This document shows, one piece after another, positions 42,829 to 53,095 of a stretch of DNA of 64,000 nucleotides. How positions within the stretch are numbered: the first letter of the stretch is position 1; every line of letters starts with the position of its first letter. Both the position numbers and the translations under genes were made by a program. The stretch spans positions 186,001-250,000 of the forward strand of contig NZ_JAJDOP010000002.1 of the NCBI RefSeq assembly GCF_020595095.1. The letters run 5' to 3'. This stretch comes from Microvirga rosea (GTDB taxonomy: Bacteria; Pseudomonadota; Alphaproteobacteria; Rhizobiales; Beijerinckiaceae). The notes under the pieces were generated by a model. That model saw nothing but the letters and a program-made list of their open reading frames with translations. It searched no databases and was not told the origin of the DNA.

Positions 42829-44420
42829 GCCGGGAACGCGTTTATCTCTACGACACCACCCTTCGCGACGGCGCGCAGACGACGGGGGTCGATTTCTCGC
42901 TGGAGGACAAGCGCGCGGTCGCAGGTCTCCTCGACCGGATCGGCGTCGATTACGTGGAAGGCGGCTATCCGGGAGCGAACCCCCTCGATACCGAGTTCTT
43001 CGCCGAGAAGCGCACGGCGAACGCGAAGTTCGCGGCGTTCGGCATGACGAAACGGCCGGGCCGTTCGGTTTCCAACGATCCCGGCGTCGCGGCGCTTCTC
43101 GAGGCGAAAGCCGATGTGATCTGCTTCGTCACCAAGTCCTGGGATTATCATGTCCACGTGGCGCTCGAGACATCCCTCGAGGAAAACCTTGCCGGTATCC
43201 GCGACAGCGTCGCGGCCGCCTGCGAGAACGGCCGCGAAGTGATCGTCGATTGCGAGCACTTCTTCGACGGCTACAAGGCCAATCCGGATTATGCCCTCGC
43301 CTGCGCGAGAACCGCCTATGAGTCCGGCGCCCGCTGGGTGGTGCTCTGCGACACCAACGGCGGCACGCTTCCCCACGAAGTGACCGCCATCGTCTCGGAG
43401 GTGGTGAAGACCGTGCCCGGCGCCCATCTCGGCATTCATGCGCATGACGATTGCGGCTGCGCGGTGGCGAACTCCCTTGCGGCGGTCGAGGCTGGCGCGC
43501 GCCATGTGCAGGGCACGCTCAACGGTCTCGGTGAACGCTGCGGCAACGCCAATCTCGTCACATTGATCGGGGCGCTGAAACTGAAGGACGGCTATGCCTC
43601 GCGGTTCGATCTCGGCATCTCCGGCGAGGCCCTCGGACAGCTGACGCATCTCTCCCGTCAGGTGGATGAAATCCTCAACCGGCAGCCCAACAGGCATGCG
43701 CCCTTCGTCGGCGCCAGCGCCTTTGCCACGAAGGCGGGGATCCACGCGTCCGCGGTGCTCAAGGACCCCCGCACCTACGAGCATGTGGAGCCGGAGAGCG
43801 TCGGCAATGCGCGCAGGGTGCTGGTATCCGACCAGGGCGGCCAGTCCAACATCCTGGCCGAACTGAAACGGCTCGGCTTCACGTTCGAAAAGGGCGATCC
43901 GCGGGTGTCGCGCATCCTCGACGAGGTGAAGCGCAAGGAGGCGGAGGGGTTCGCGTTCGAAGGCGCGGACGCATCCTTCTATGTGCTGGTCAAGCGAATG
44001 CTCGGGGAAGTCCCGGCGTTCTTCCAGGTTGAGCGCTTTTCCGTCAACGTGGAGCGGCGCTTCAACGCCGTCGGCGAAATGGTCACCGCCTCGGAGGCCA
44101 TCGTGAAAGTGCGCGTCGGCGACGACGTCCTGATCTCGGCGGCGGAAGGCAACGGCCCCGTCAACGCCCTCGACGTGGCGTTGCGCAAGGACCTCGGCAA
44201 ATATCAGGACCTGATTCAGGACCTGGAGCTCATCGACTACAAGGTGCGCATCTACCAGGGCGGGTCGGACGCGGTGACCCGCGTGCTGATCGAGTTCTCC
44301 GACGCCGAAGGCGACAGCTGGACCACCATCGGGGTCTCGCCCAACATCATCGACGCCTCGTTCCAGGCTCTCACCGATTCGATGGTCTACAAGCTCCTGA
44401 AGAGCGGCGCAGGCCTGTGA
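42825..44420 (+). CDS. cimA: (R)-citramalate synthase
   Basis: A 531-residue enzyme of the isopropylmalate synthase family that condenses pyruvate and acetyl-CoA to citramalate, a route to 2-oxobutyrate and isoleucine. The HMG-lyase-like catalytic domain begins YLYDTTLRDGAQTTGVDFSL. It has metal-binding HAHDDCGCAVANS and GTLNGLGERCGNANL, and a C-terminal LeuA-type allosteric dimer domain (KVRVGDDVLISAAEGNGPVN). Length and the DTTLRDGAQ(T/S)xGV motif favour CimA over LeuA. Last gene of the cysS operon. Confidence 0.95.
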   Translation: MSRERVYLYDTTLRDGAQTTGVDFSLEDKRAVAGLLDRIGVDYVEGGYPGANPLDTEFFAEKRTANAKFAAFGMTKRPGRSVSNDPGVAALLEAKADVICFVTKSWDYHVHVALETSLEENLAGIRDSVAAACENGREVIVDCEHFFDGYKANPDYALACARTAYESGARWVVLCDTNGGTLPHEVTAIVSEVVKTVPGAHLGIHAHDDCGCAVANSLAAVEAGARHVQGTLNGLGERCGNANLVTLIGALKLKDGYASRFDLGISGEALGQLTHLSRQVDEILNRQPNRHAPFVGASAFATKAGIHASAVLKDPRTYEHVEPESVGNARRVLVSDQGGQSNILAELKRLGFTFEKGDPRVSRILDEVKRKEAEGFAFEGADASFYVLVKRMLGEVPAFFQVERFSVNVERRFNAVGEMVTASEAIVKVRVGDDVLISAAEGNGPVNALDVALRKDLGKYQDLIQDLELIDYKVRIYQGGSDAVTRVLIEFSDAEGDSWTTIGVSPNIIDASFQALTDSMVYKLLKSGAGL

Positions 44421-44442
44421 TTTCTTAGGGTTCGGTGCTCCT

Positions 44443-44587
44443 GTCATTCCGGGGCGAGCGCGAGCGAGAGCCCGGAACCCATATCCGCTAACGGTCCCGG
44501 ATACGGAGCCGCGGCATCCGTTGCGTTCTCTTCTGGCACCCTCAGCGATTATGGGTTCCGGGCTCCGCTGCGCGGCCCCGGAATGAC
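44443..44587. repeat. palindromic intergenic repeat, copy A
   Basis: A 145-bp unit bounded by GTCATTCCGGGGC and its inverted copy GCCCCGGAATGAC. Inner inverted arms are GCCCGGAACCCATA and TATGGGTTCCGGGC. It lies between the convergent cimA and gltX genes. Two further copies are at 60330 and 60488. It is the type of extragenic palindromic repeat common in Hyphomicrobiales. Confidence 0.9.
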
Positions 44588-44621
44588 GGCGGTGGGGTTC
44601 CAAAATGACGGAGCTGTCGCC

Positions 44622-45962
44622 TTAAGCAGCGTCGCCCGAAAGCCTCGCGCGGGCACGCTCCGGCCCGATCAACGGCAGCAGCGCGCCGAGTTCGGGTCCG
44701 TGATCGAGGCCGGTCAGGGCCATGCGCAGCGGCATGAACAGCGCCTTGCCCTTCACGCCGGTGGCCGTCTTCACGGCCTCGGTCCAGGTCTTCCAGGTGG
44801 TCGTGTCCCACGGGGCCGGCGGCAGCAGGTTGCGGGCATCCTCGATAAATGCGCGATCGCTGATGACCGGCACAATGGGGCCACGCACCACCGTCCACCA
44901 TTCCGCCGCTTCCGCCACCTTCGTCAGGTTCCCCCGGACCGCGTTCCAGAACGCCTCGCCGCCATCCGCATCGAGGGCCGCGAGCCGCTCGCGCACCGCC
45001 GCATAAGGCATGTCGTGAATCAGGCGGGCATTGAGCTGTTCCAGCTCGTGCTCGTCGAATTTCGCCGGAGCGCGGGAGATGTGGGAAAAGTCGATGAGCC
45101 GCGCCAACTCGTCGAGGTCGGCGATCGGGCGCACGGCTTCGGCGGAGCCCACCAGTACGGCGAGCGACGCGACGGCCTGCGGCTCGAGGCCCGCTTCGCG
45201 CAGGCCTTTGATCGACAGGTGCCCGAGGCGCTTCGACAATCCCTCTCCGCTCGCCGTGATCAGGAGGCTGTGGTGGGCGAAGGTCGGCACCTTCGCGCCG
45301 AGCGCTTCGAAGATCTGGATCTGCACGGCCGTGTTGGTGACGTGATCCTCACCGCGGATGATGTGCGTCATCGTCATGGCGATATCGTCGACCACGGAGG
45401 GGAGCGTGTAGAGGTAGGTGCCGTCCTCGCGCACCAGGACCGGATCCGAAAGCGAGCCGCAATCGACGTGGCAGGCCCCGCGGACGAGGTCGTCCCAGGC
45501 AATCGTTTCATGGTCGAGGCGGAAGCGCCAATGGGGGCGGCGTCCTTCGGCTTCGAGCTGGGCCCGGTCCTCGTCCGTCAGCTTCAGGGCGGCGCGGTCA
45601 TAGATCGGCGGAAGGCCGCGGGCGAGCTGCCGCTTGCGGCGGAACTCCAGCTCCTCCGGCGTCTCGTAGCATGCATAAAGACGGCCGACGGCCTTCAGGC
45701 GCTCGGCCGCGTCGTCGTACAGGTCGAACCGCTCCGACTGCCGGACCACGATGTCGGGCGGAATGCCCAGCCACGCGAGATCGGTCTCGATGGAGTCGGC
45801 ATATTCCTTTTTCGACCGCGCCAGATCGGTATCGTCGAAGCGCAGGACGAAGGTGCCCCCTTCCCGCCGCGCGAAGAGCGCGTTCAGAAAGGCGACGCGG
45901 GTGTTGCCGATATGGATGTGCCCGGTCGGGGACGGGGCGAAGCGGACGATGGGCTTTGACAT
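44622..45962 (-). CDS. gltX: glutamyl-tRNA synthetase (GltX2-like)
   Basis: A 446-residue class I synthetase that charges tRNA-Glu (and in bacteria lacking GlnRS also tRNA-Gln). The HIGH-like motif is [16 protein letters not shown]. The catalytic domain [16 protein letters not shown] and [14 protein letters not shown] fits GluRS. The KMSKS-like loop is [13 protein letters not shown]. Many alphaproteobacteria have two gltX genes, and this shorter form resembles the second. Monocistronic on the minus strand. Confidence 0.95.
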   Translation of the reverse strand: MSKPIVRFAPSPTGHIHIGNTRVAFLNALFARREGGTFVLRFDDTDLARSKKEYADSIETDLAWLGIPPDIVVRQSERFDLYDDAAERLKAVGRLYACYETPEELEFRRKRQLARGLPPIYDRAALKLTDEDRAQLEAEGRRPHWRFRLDHETIAWDDLVRGACHVDCGSLSDPVLVREDGTYLYTLPSVVDDIAMTMTHIIRGEDHVTNTAVQIQIFEALGAKVPTFAHHSLLITASGEGLSKRLGHLSIKGLREAGLEPQAVASLAVLVGSAEAVRPIADLDELARLIDFSHISRAPAKFDEHELEQLNARLIHDMPYAAVRERLAALDADGGEAFWNAVRGNLTKVAEAAEWWTVVRGPIVPVISDRAFIEDARNLLPPAPWDTTTWKTWTEAVKTATGVKGKALFMPLRMALTGLDHGPELGALLPLIGPERARARLSGDAA

Positions 45963-46096
45963 GGGACGAACCCTATGACGAAGGGTGGGTGGTAGCGCAA
46001 GAGGAGAGCGGCCCTCGCGCTCCGATTGCGGCTCTCATCCGCGAGGCGCGCCAGATCCCCTCCCAGATCCCCTCGCCGCGCCGGCCGTGGCGGCCG

Positions 46097-47830
46097 CTAC
46101 ATATCGACCGACGCTTGGCGCGGCTTTCCGATGGCGCGCTCCAGGGCCTCGTCGGGCTGGTGGGCAACCAGCCCCTGGTCGCGGAAGCGGTTCACGATGG
46201 GATAGCGGCGATCCCGCCCGAAGTTCTTGCGCGTGACCTTCACGCCCGGCGCCGATTGGCGGCGCTTGTATTCGGCGATGTAGAGCAGGCGCTCGACCTT
46301 CTTGACGGTCTCCAGATCGTGCCCTTTCGCGACGATCTCGGACACCCGCAGTTCGTCCTCCACGAGGCCGCGCAGGATATCGTCGAGAACATCGTAGGGC
46401 GGGAGCGAATCCTGGTCCTTCTGATTGTCCCGCAGCTCGGCGCTGGGAGCCTTGGACAGGATGTTTTCCGGGATCACGACACCGTCAGGCCCCAAGGACC
46501 CCTTCGGCTTCCAGCGGTTGCGCAGGGCCGAGAGACGATAGACCTCCATCTTGTAGAGGTCCTTGATGGGATTGAAGCCGCCGTTCATATCGCCGTAAAG
46601 GGTGGCATAGCCCACGGACATCTCCGACTTGTTGCCGGTGGTGACCACCATCGGCCCGAACTTGTTGGAGATGGACATGAGAATCGTCCCGCGGGCGCGG
46701 CTCTGGAGGTTCTCCTCCGTGATGTCGCGCTGCGTTCCGGCAAAGAGCGGCTGCAGCAGAGCCTCGAACCCCTCCACGGCCGGCGCGATCGGAACCGTGT
46801 CGTAGCGAACGCCGAGGGCCTTGGCGCAGGCCTCCGCGTCCTGGAAGGATTCGCTCGATGTATAGCGATAGGGCAGCATGATGCAGTGAACCCGCTCCGG
46901 CCCGAGGGCGTCCACCGCCATGGCGGCGCAGAGCGCCGAGTCGATGCCGCCGGACAGGCCGAGCACCACGCCCGGAAAGCGGTTCTTGTCCACATAGTCG
47001 CGAAGGCCGAGCACGCAGGCGGCGTAATCCGCCTCGTCGCCCTCCTCCACGGTCACGATGGGGGCCTGACGACAGGCCCATCCGTCCGCTCCCTTTTCCC
47101 AAACCGTGAGGGCAATCGTCTCCTCGTTGGCGGGAAGCTGGCCGACAAGCGAGCAATCCGCATTGAGAATGAAGGATGCGCCGTCGAAGACGAGCTCGTC
47201 CTGGCCGCCAATTTCGTTCAGGTAGACCATCGGTAGGCCGCTTTCGGTGACCCGGGAGGCGGCGATGTTGAAGCGCTCCTCCGTCTTGCCGCGCCAATAG
47301 GGCGAGCCGTTGGGAACCAGGAGCATCTCGGCGCCGGTCTCGGCCAGGCACTCGACCACATCGCCGGACCAGATGTCCTCGCAGATGGGCAATCCTAAGC
47401 GGATCCCTCGGAAATTGACGGGGCCGGGCAAGGGGCCCGGCTCGAAAATGCGCTTCTCGTCGAAGACGCCGTAATTGGGCAGGTCGACCTTGAAGCGCAC
47501 CGTGATGCCGCCCTGGTCGAGAAGCGCATAGGCGTTGTGCAGCGCCTCTCCTTCCCGCCACGGGAGCCCGATCAGCATGGCGGGCCCGCCGTCGGCCGTC
47601 TCGCGGGCGAGACGTTCCAGCGCGGCCCGGCAGACATCCTGAAAGGCAGGCTTGAGCACCAGATCCTCGGCCGGGTAGCCGGCGAGAAAAAGTTCGGTGA
47701 ACATGACGATATCCGCGCCGAGCCGGGCGGCTTCCGCGCGGGCGACGCGGGCTTTCTCCTCATTGCCGGCCACATCGCCGACGATGGGGTTGAGCTGCGC
47801 GAGAGCGATCTTGAGGGTGTTCTGAGCCAT
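46097..47830 (-). CDS. nadE: glutamine-dependent NAD+ synthase
   Basis: A 577-residue two-domain enzyme that amidates deaminoNAD with glutamine-derived ammonia, the last step of NAD synthesis. The N-terminal nitrilase-like glutaminase shows MFTELFLAGYPAEDL (Glu), NYGVFDEKRIF (Lys side) and GLPICEDIWSGD (Cys). The C-terminal synthetase has the PP-loop VLGLSGGIDSAL near residue 285 and TTGNKSEMSVGYATLYGD. The start at 47830 (MAQNTLKIALAQLNP) fits the family. Confidence 0.97.
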   Translation of the reverse strand: MAQNTLKIALAQLNPIVGDVAGNEEKARVARAEAARLGADIVMFTELFLAGYPAEDLVLKPAFQDVCRAALERLARETADGGPAMLIGLPWREGEALHNAYALLDQGGITVRFKVDLPNYGVFDEKRIFEPGPLPGPVNFRGIRLGLPICEDIWSGDVVECLAETGAEMLLVPNGSPYWRGKTEERFNIAASRVTESGLPMVYLNEIGGQDELVFDGASFILNADCSLVGQLPANEETIALTVWEKGADGWACRQAPIVTVEEGDEADYAACVLGLRDYVDKNRFPGVVLGLSGGIDSALCAAMAVDALGPERVHCIMLPYRYTSSESFQDAEACAKALGVRYDTVPIAPAVEGFEALLQPLFAGTQRDITEENLQSRARGTILMSISNKFGPMVVTTGNKSEMSVGYATLYGDMNGGFNPIKDLYKMEVYRLSALRNRWKPKGSLGPDGVVIPENILSKAPSAELRDNQKDQDSLPPYDVLDDILRGLVEDELRVSEIVAKGHDLETVKKVERLLYIAEYKRRQSAPGVKVTRKNFGRDRRYPIVNRFRDQGLVAHQPDEALERAIGKPRQASVDM

Positions 47831-48006
47831 GACATGCGCATGTAGCGCGCCGGCCCTGCCGCAGCAATCCGCCTCGGCGAGGATCGTCCGGCAACAGACG
47901 CATGGCGGCGCACGGGAATCCATCGCTTCGTATCGAACCGTTCAGCCCTTGCGGAACCGCAAACAGCCTAGTTCGTTGTCTTCGCAGGAAAACGATGGAG
48001 ACAGCG

Positions 48007-48090
48007 ATGTTAAAAGGTGGCCTTCTCTGGCTTATCGGCATTCCGTTGCCGATCATTCTTATTCTCTTCTTCCTCGGTTACTTGCACTGA
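48007..48090 (+). CDS. 27-residue conserved membrane peptide
   Basis: MLKGGLLWLIGIPLPIILIL and the tail FFLGYLH form a single hydrophobic helix with a central PxP turn. GGAG lies six bases before the ATG, and a strong terminator follows 40 bp past the stop. The pattern (M-x-K-G-x-L-L-W-L-x-G-I-P-x-P-I-I) recurs in short proteins of Rhizobiales genomes, as I recall, which supports a real gene. It is probably an inner-membrane peptide of unknown role. Confidence 0.75.
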   Translation: MLKGGLLWLIGIPLPIILILFFLGYLH

Positions 48091-48129
48091 GAAAGAGTTT
48101 CGACCTCTAGAGACCCGAACGCAAACTAA

Positions 48130-48158
48130 AGGGGCGCTTTCGCGCCCCTCTTTTTCTT
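48130..48158. terminator. bidirectional rho-independent terminator
   Basis: AGGGGCGC-TTTC-GCGCCCCT (48130-48149) is followed by CTTTTTCTT on the plus strand. On the minus strand it is followed by TTTAGTTTGC. It ends the 27-residue peptide gene and the convergent DAHP synthase gene. Confidence 0.92.
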
Positions 48159-48174
48159 GTGAAAAACTTCTCGG

Positions 48175-49560
48175 TTACTCTGCCGCAACGGCATCCGGCC
48201 GCTCACGACCCTGGCGCTCGTGCTTGACCAGCTCCGAGGTCAGGAACGCGATCTCCAGCGCCTGTTCGGCATTGAGGCGCGGATCGCAGTAGGTGTGATA
48301 GCGATCCCGCAGGTCGGCGTCCGTCAGCGCGCGGGCGCCGCCCGTGCATTCCGTCACGTTCTTGCCCGTCATCTCCAGATGGATGCCGCCCGCATAAGTG
48401 CCTTCCGCCTGGTGGACGGCGAAGAAGTCCCGCACCTCGCCCATGATCCGCTCGAACGGCCGCGTCTTGTAGCCGGAGGCGGCCTTAATGGTGTTGCCGT
48501 GCATGGGGTCGCACGACCACACGACGGTGCGGCCTTCCTGCTTGACCGCCCGCACGAGGGCCGGGAGGTGGTCGAACACCTTGTCGGCGCCGAAACGGCA
48601 GATCAGCGTCAGACGGCCCGGCTCGTCCTCGGGATTGAGCTTCTCGATCAGCCGGAGCAGCCCGTCCGGCGTGAGCGAGGGCCCGCACTTCAGGCCGATC
48701 GGGTTCTTGATGCCGCGCATGTATTCCACGTGCGCGTGATCGATCTGGCGGGTGCGGTCGCCGATCCAGAGCATGTGACCCGAAGTGGCGTACCAGTCGC
48801 CGGTGGTCGAATCCACGCGGGTCAGGGACTGCTCGTAACCCAGGAGCAGGGCTTCGTGGCTGGTGTAGAAGTCCGTCGAGCGCATTTCCGGATGGGTTTC
48901 CGGATCGACGCCGATGGCGCGCATGAAGTCGATGCTCTCGGTGATGCGTTCGGCCAGCTCGCGATAGCGGGAGGATTGCGGCGAATCCTTCACGAATCCG
49001 AGCATCCAGCGATGGGCGTTCTCGAGATTGGCATAGCCGCCCGTCGCGAAGGCGCGGATCAGGTTGAGGGTCGCGGCGGACTGGCGATACGCCTCCACCT
49101 GCCGGCGCGGATCGGGAATCCGCGATTCGGGCGTGAATTCGATATCGTTGATGATGTCGCCGCGGTAGCTCGGCAGCTCGACGCCGCCGACGCTCTCCGT
49201 ATCGGAAGAGCGCGGCTTGGCGAACTGGCCGGCCGACCTGCCGACCTTCACCACCGGCGAACTGCCGGCGAAGGTCAGCACCACCGCCATCTGGAGGAAA
49301 AGGCGGAAGAAATCGCGGATGTTGTCGGCGCTGTGCTCGGCGAAGCTCTCGGCGCAGTCGCCGCCCTGAAGAAGAAAGGCCTCGCCCTTGGCGACCTTAC
49401 CCAAGGCGCGCTTCAGCTTGCGGGCCTCACCTGCAAAAACCAGCGGCGGAAACCCGGCGAGCTGCTGCTCGACGTTTCCAAGCGCCTCAAGGTCCGGATA
49501 GGCCGGGACCTGCTGGATTGGCTTGTTTCTCCAGCTATCGGGCGTCCACCGCTCGTTCAT
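48175..49560 (-). CDS. class II 3-deoxy-7-phosphoheptulonate synthase
   Basis: A 461-residue plant/Mycobacterium-type (class II) DAHP synthase catalysing the first step of the shikimate pathway from PEP and erythrose 4-phosphate. Family blocks are [71 protein letters not shown] and [18 protein letters not shown]; the metal-binding Cys, His, Glu and Asp lie in these. GGGGAG precedes ATG 49560. Confidence 0.97.
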   Translation of the reverse strand: MNERWTPDSWRNKPIQQVPAYPDLEALGNVEQQLAGFPPLVFAGEARKLKRALGKVAKGEAFLLQGGDCAESFAEHSADNIRDFFRLFLQMAVVLTFAGSSPVVKVGRSAGQFAKPRSSDTESVGGVELPSYRGDIINDIEFTPESRIPDPRRQVEAYRQSAATLNLIRAFATGGYANLENAHRWMLGFVKDSPQSSRYRELAERITESIDFMRAIGVDPETHPEMRSTDFYTSHEALLLGYEQSLTRVDSTTGDWYATSGHMLWIGDRTRQIDHAHVEYMRGIKNPIGLKCGPSLTPDGLLRLIEKLNPEDEPGRLTLICRFGADKVFDHLPALVRAVKQEGRTVVWSCDPMHGNTIKAASGYKTRPFERIMGEVRDFFAVHQAEGTYAGGIHLEMTGKNVTECTGGARALTDADLRDRYHTYCDPRLNAEQALEIAFLTSELVKHERQGRERPDAVAAE

Positions 49561-49756
49561 GACACACTCCCCGTGTCGTTCGATTATCCCCATCGTTCAC
49601 CGCAATAAGCGGCACGAAAGGGCACCTATACACGACACAAATAAAAAGGCGAGTGCGGCACTCGCGGACCTGCGATGCGTCTCTCCAAGAAAAACCCGGG
49701 CAGGCCTTGTCAAAGAGCAATAATATGTAACAAAATTGGCACAAGAGGGGGCTCTC

Positions 49757-50293
49757 GTGTCAGATACGGATCTACAGGCAAGCTCTGCCACATATATTTA
49801 TGCAGGCTTCTGGAGGCGCGTTCCGGCGTTTGCCCTGGATCTGTTCCTCATCACCATCGCCATGATGGCCTTGGACTACATCTATATCTTAACGGTGGGT
49901 TTGCCGTTGAATGTTGCCTTTACCTCGCAAGCCGCTGGCAGCACGGTCTCGGCCCATTACAAGCCAACCGGTTTCGGCATCGCTATCGGGATCATCATTG
50001 GAATCCTGTACTTCTCGGCCTTCGAAAGCTCGGAGCGAAAGGCTACGCTCGGCAAACGGGCAATGGGGCTGGTTGTCATTGACGAGCAGGGCAGCCGCAT
50101 TTCGTTCATGCACGCGATCGGGCGCTCTTGCTGCAAGGTCATCTCTTGGGGGCTTTTTGGTCTCGGCTTTTTCATGGCTGGATGGACCAATCGCAAGCAG
50201 GCCCTCCATGACCTGCTGACCCACTGTCTGGTGATGAAGCGTCTGGAAACGCCAATTCGTCCGGATATGACCTTGGCTACTCAAGATCGGTAG
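49757..50293 (+). CDS. RDD-family membrane protein
   Basis: A 178-residue inner-membrane protein. The N-terminal part YIYAGFWRRVPAFALDLFLI carries the RDD-type first helix, with a middle hydrophobic segment (IAIGIIIGILYFSAF). SSERKATLGKRAMGLVVIDE is the second conserved RDD block, and ALHDLLTHCLVMKR ends the domain. The start is GTG 49757 with AGAGGGGG six bases upstream. The role of RDD proteins is poorly defined (some are Na+/H+ exchangers). Monocistronic. Confidence 0.9.
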   Translation: MSDTDLQASSATYIYAGFWRRVPAFALDLFLITIAMMALDYIYILTVGLPLNVAFTSQAAGSTVSAHYKPTGFGIAIGIIIGILYFSAFESSERKATLGKRAMGLVVIDEQGSRISFMHAIGRSCCKVISWGLFGLGFFMAGWTNRKQALHDLLTHCLVMKRLETPIRPDMTLATQDR

Positions 50294-50301
50294 GGCTGGC
50301 C

Positions 50302-51687
50302 CTACCCCACGGCCACCGGCGTCTTCACCACGAAGGGCGTGCGCATGGTCACGAGTTCTTCGGCGGCTGTCGGGTGAACTGCGACGGTGCGGTCGAAATC
50401 GGCCTTGGTGGCCCCCATGGTGACGGCGACGCCGGCGAGCTGGATCATCTCGCCCGCGTCATGGGCCATGACATGGACGCCGACGACCTTATCGGTCGCC
50501 TTTTCCACCACGAGCTTCATCAGGACACGCTCGGCACTGCCGGAAACGGTCGCTTTCATGGGACGGAACGAGGTCTTGTAGATGTCGACCTCGCCGTAGC
50601 GGTCCCTTGCGACCGCCTCGCTGCAGCCGATGACGCCGATCTCCGGGGTCGAGAACACCGCCGTGGCGATCAGCTCATGGTCCACCATGGTCGGCCTGTC
50701 GCCGAAAACCGTGTCGGCGAAGGCGTGGCCCTCGCGGATGGCGATCGGCGTGAGGTTGGCCCGGTTGGTGACGTCGCCGACCGCGTAGATCGAGGGAACG
50801 ACGGATTGCGAGTAACCGTCGACGATGATCGCTCCCACCTCGTCGACGCTCACGCCAACCTGTTCGAGGCCGAGATTGGACGTGTTCGGACGCCGCCCGG
50901 TGGCGACGAGCACCTGATCGGCCACCAGAACCGTGCCGTCGCTCAAGGTGGCGGCAATGCCGTCGGGACGGCGGTCCATCCGCTCGATCGTCCGCTCCAG
51001 AACCACGTTGATCCCGCGCCGCGAATAGGCTTCGCCGAGCGCGTCGCGCACGTCTTCATCGAAGCCGCGCAGAAGCTTGTTGCCCCGGTGCAGCAGCGTC
51101 ACCTCGCTGCCGAGGCCGGCGAACACTCCGGCAAACTCCACCGCGATATAGCCGCCTCCGACCACGATGATGCGCTTCGGCAATTCCTCGAGATGGAACA
51201 CGTCGTTGGACGTGATCCCGAGCTCGCCTCCGGGAATGCTCGGCCCCATGACCGGATGAGCTCCCACGGCCACGAGAATATAGCGGGCGCGAATCTGTTC
51301 TCCGGTCTTGAGGAGGCGCACCGTATGCGGATCGACGATCACCGCGCGGCTGTCGACGATCGTCACGCCCGCCTTTTCCAGATTGGTCCGGTAGATCCCC
51401 TCAAGGCGGCCGACCTCCTTATGGAGGTTGCGCATCAGCGTCGTCCACTCGAAGCGGGCCTCCGGCACGGACCAGCCGAAGCCCTCGGCCTCCTCGAACT
51501 CTTCGGCGAAACGGCTGGCATAGACCATGAGCTTCTTGGGCACGCAGCCGCGAATGACGCAGGTGCCGCCGACGCGGTATTCTTCCGCCACCATGACCTT
51601 GGCGCCGTAGCCGGCCGCAATCCGCGCCGCCCGCACGCCGCCGGACCCGGCCCCGATGACGAAAAGGTCAACGTCGAAATCGCTCAT
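50302..51687 (-). CDS. gor: glutathione-disulfide reductase
   Basis: A 461-residue flavoprotein that reduces glutathione disulfide with NADPH. The FAD motif is FVIGAGSGGVRAAR, the redox-active disulfide GGTCVIRGCVPKK, the NADPH motif VVGGGYIAVEFAG and the C-terminal active-site His/Glu AVHPTAAEELVTM. The first codon ATG overlaps the stop of the O-antigen ligase gene (ATGA), so expression is coupled to it. Confidence 0.96.
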   Translation of the reverse strand: MSDFDVDLFVIGAGSGGVRAARIAAGYGAKVMVAEEYRVGGTCVIRGCVPKKLMVYASRFAEEFEEAEGFGWSVPEARFEWTTLMRNLHKEVGRLEGIYRTNLEKAGVTIVDSRAVIVDPHTVRLLKTGEQIRARYILVAVGAHPVMGPSIPGGELGITSNDVFHLEELPKRIIVVGGGYIAVEFAGVFAGLGSEVTLLHRGNKLLRGFDEDVRDALGEAYSRRGINVVLERTIERMDRRPDGIAATLSDGTVLVADQVLVATGRRPNTSNLGLEQVGVSVDEVGAIIVDGYSQSVVPSIYAVGDVTNRANLTPIAIREGHAFADTVFGDRPTMVDHELIATAVFSTPEIGVIGCSEAVARDRYGEVDIYKTSFRPMKATVSGSAERVLMKLVVEKATDKVVGVHVMAHDAGEMIQLAGVAVTMGATKADFDRTVAVHPTAAEELVTMRTPFVVKTPVAVG

Positions 51688-52943
51688 GGTTTTGTCTCCA
51701 GATTTTCGCGGCGCGCGGCCAGCATCCATACGATTGCGGCTCCCAAGGAGGCCGCCCACCATCCCTGCCAGGCGCCGTGGCCCACCATGGCCACCGCGGT
51801 AGCCGCGGCCAGAAGGGCCAGCGATGCCGCCGCGACGAGGCGTGTCTGCCCGTCAATCGCCCGTAAAAGCAAAAGGATGACCGCAAGCGCCAGAAGGGCG
51901 CCGATTCCGCCGAGCTCGACCCATATCTGCATCATGCCGTTGTGCGGATGGCCGACGCCCAGGAGGGTCTCGTCCTCGCTCGGAATCCGGTCCGCCACCG
52001 CCGCGTCGCGCATTTTGGGGCTGACCCCGAATCCCGCTCCGAGGACGGGCTGTTGCCGGATCACCTCTCCGAAGCTGAGCCAGATATCTACCCTGTCGCG
52101 GGAGTGGTCATTCGCGAGCTCCTGATGGACGCTCGGAGGAATCACCCGGTCCGCGATCTGCCCCAGAAAGGGAGCGGCGACCGCCAGAACAATGAACGCC
52201 ACGCCGGCGAGGCGTATGCCGAGCCGTGGCGCCGCAAGGGCAAACAGAAAGGCCGCAAGGCCGGCGCCGAAACCCAGGATCGAAGCCCCGCTTTCGGAAT
52301 GGGCCATGGCAATGAATACCGCTGCCGCAAATCCGAGAGCGATGACCCAGCCGAAGCGGACACGGCTCATCAGCCATGCAACGACGGCAGGAGTCAGACA
52401 CAGGAGGGTCAGCACCGGCCGATTGAAGATGAAGCTGTTCCAGCGCATCCCGAGCGCTCTGCGCAGGGCAAGCCCGGTCTTAAGCTCCACGATCATCATG
52501 ACACAGGAGATAATCACTGCTCCCAGGAGAAGCCAGAAGGCCCCTCGCGTCATCCGGCCGGGAAGCGTCAGCCCGAGGACGAACGCCGCAAGGAGCGAGA
52601 GGCCGAACTCCGCGAAGGCTCCGAGGGACAGCCCCTTGAACGGGCTCCAGGCCATGGACAACAGGCACCAGGCGAGAAAGGCCAGGACGGCGAGCCCCAA
52701 GGGGGTGGATAGCGCCGCCCGCGCCCTGACCACGACCGCGCCGATATTTCCCTCGGCGAGGGCTGCCGCCAGGGCGAGAATCGCCGATAGGCCGACGAAG
52801 GCCGGGCTCGACCGGTGGGCGATCGCCATTCCGACCGGCAAAACCGCCAAGACCGCGATGGCCGCGCGCCAGAGCGCCTGTGCCAGGAGAGACGATGTCC
52901 TGGCCGGATTCCGAACGGTGGATGCCGAAGCGAGAGCTTTCAT
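51684..52943 (-). CDS. O-antigen ligase/polymerase-family membrane protein
   Basis: A 419-residue inner-membrane protein with about eleven hydrophobic helices, of the Wzy_C/WaaL family that joins or polymerises O-antigen or exopolysaccharide on the periplasmic side. The long periplasmic loop SHDRVDIW-like segment (SRDRVDIWLSFGEVIRQQPV) and VGHPHNGMMQIWVELGGIGA contain the conserved Arg and the catalytic-site H-N pair typical of the family. The start is ATG 52943. It is directly upstream of and overlaps gor. Confidence 0.88.
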   Translation of the reverse strand: MKALASASTVRNPARTSSLLAQALWRAAIAVLAVLPVGMAIAHRSSPAFVGLSAILALAAALAEGNIGAVVVRARAALSTPLGLAVLAFLAWCLLSMAWSPFKGLSLGAFAEFGLSLLAAFVLGLTLPGRMTRGAFWLLLGAVIISCVMMIVELKTGLALRRALGMRWNSFIFNRPVLTLLCLTPAVVAWLMSRVRFGWVIALGFAAAVFIAMAHSESGASILGFGAGLAAFLFALAAPRLGIRLAGVAFIVLAVAAPFLGQIADRVIPPSVHQELANDHSRDRVDIWLSFGEVIRQQPVLGAGFGVSPKMRDAAVADRIPSEDETLLGVGHPHNGMMQIWVELGGIGALLALAVILLLLRAIDGQTRLVAAASLALLAAATAVAMVGHGAWQGWWAASLGAAIVWMLAARRENLETKP

Positions 52944-53095
52944 GGCCAGGCTCTTACGCCAAGGTTCAACGGCAATAAAGCAGCAAGCGCTTGCAGGGGG
53001 CACTTTCGGGCTTTACGGTTTGTCGCAGCGCGCAGGCTCCCGTGGGGACAGTCATGCGACATGCGCACAATCTCTCGAGTATCGGAGGAAACAGT

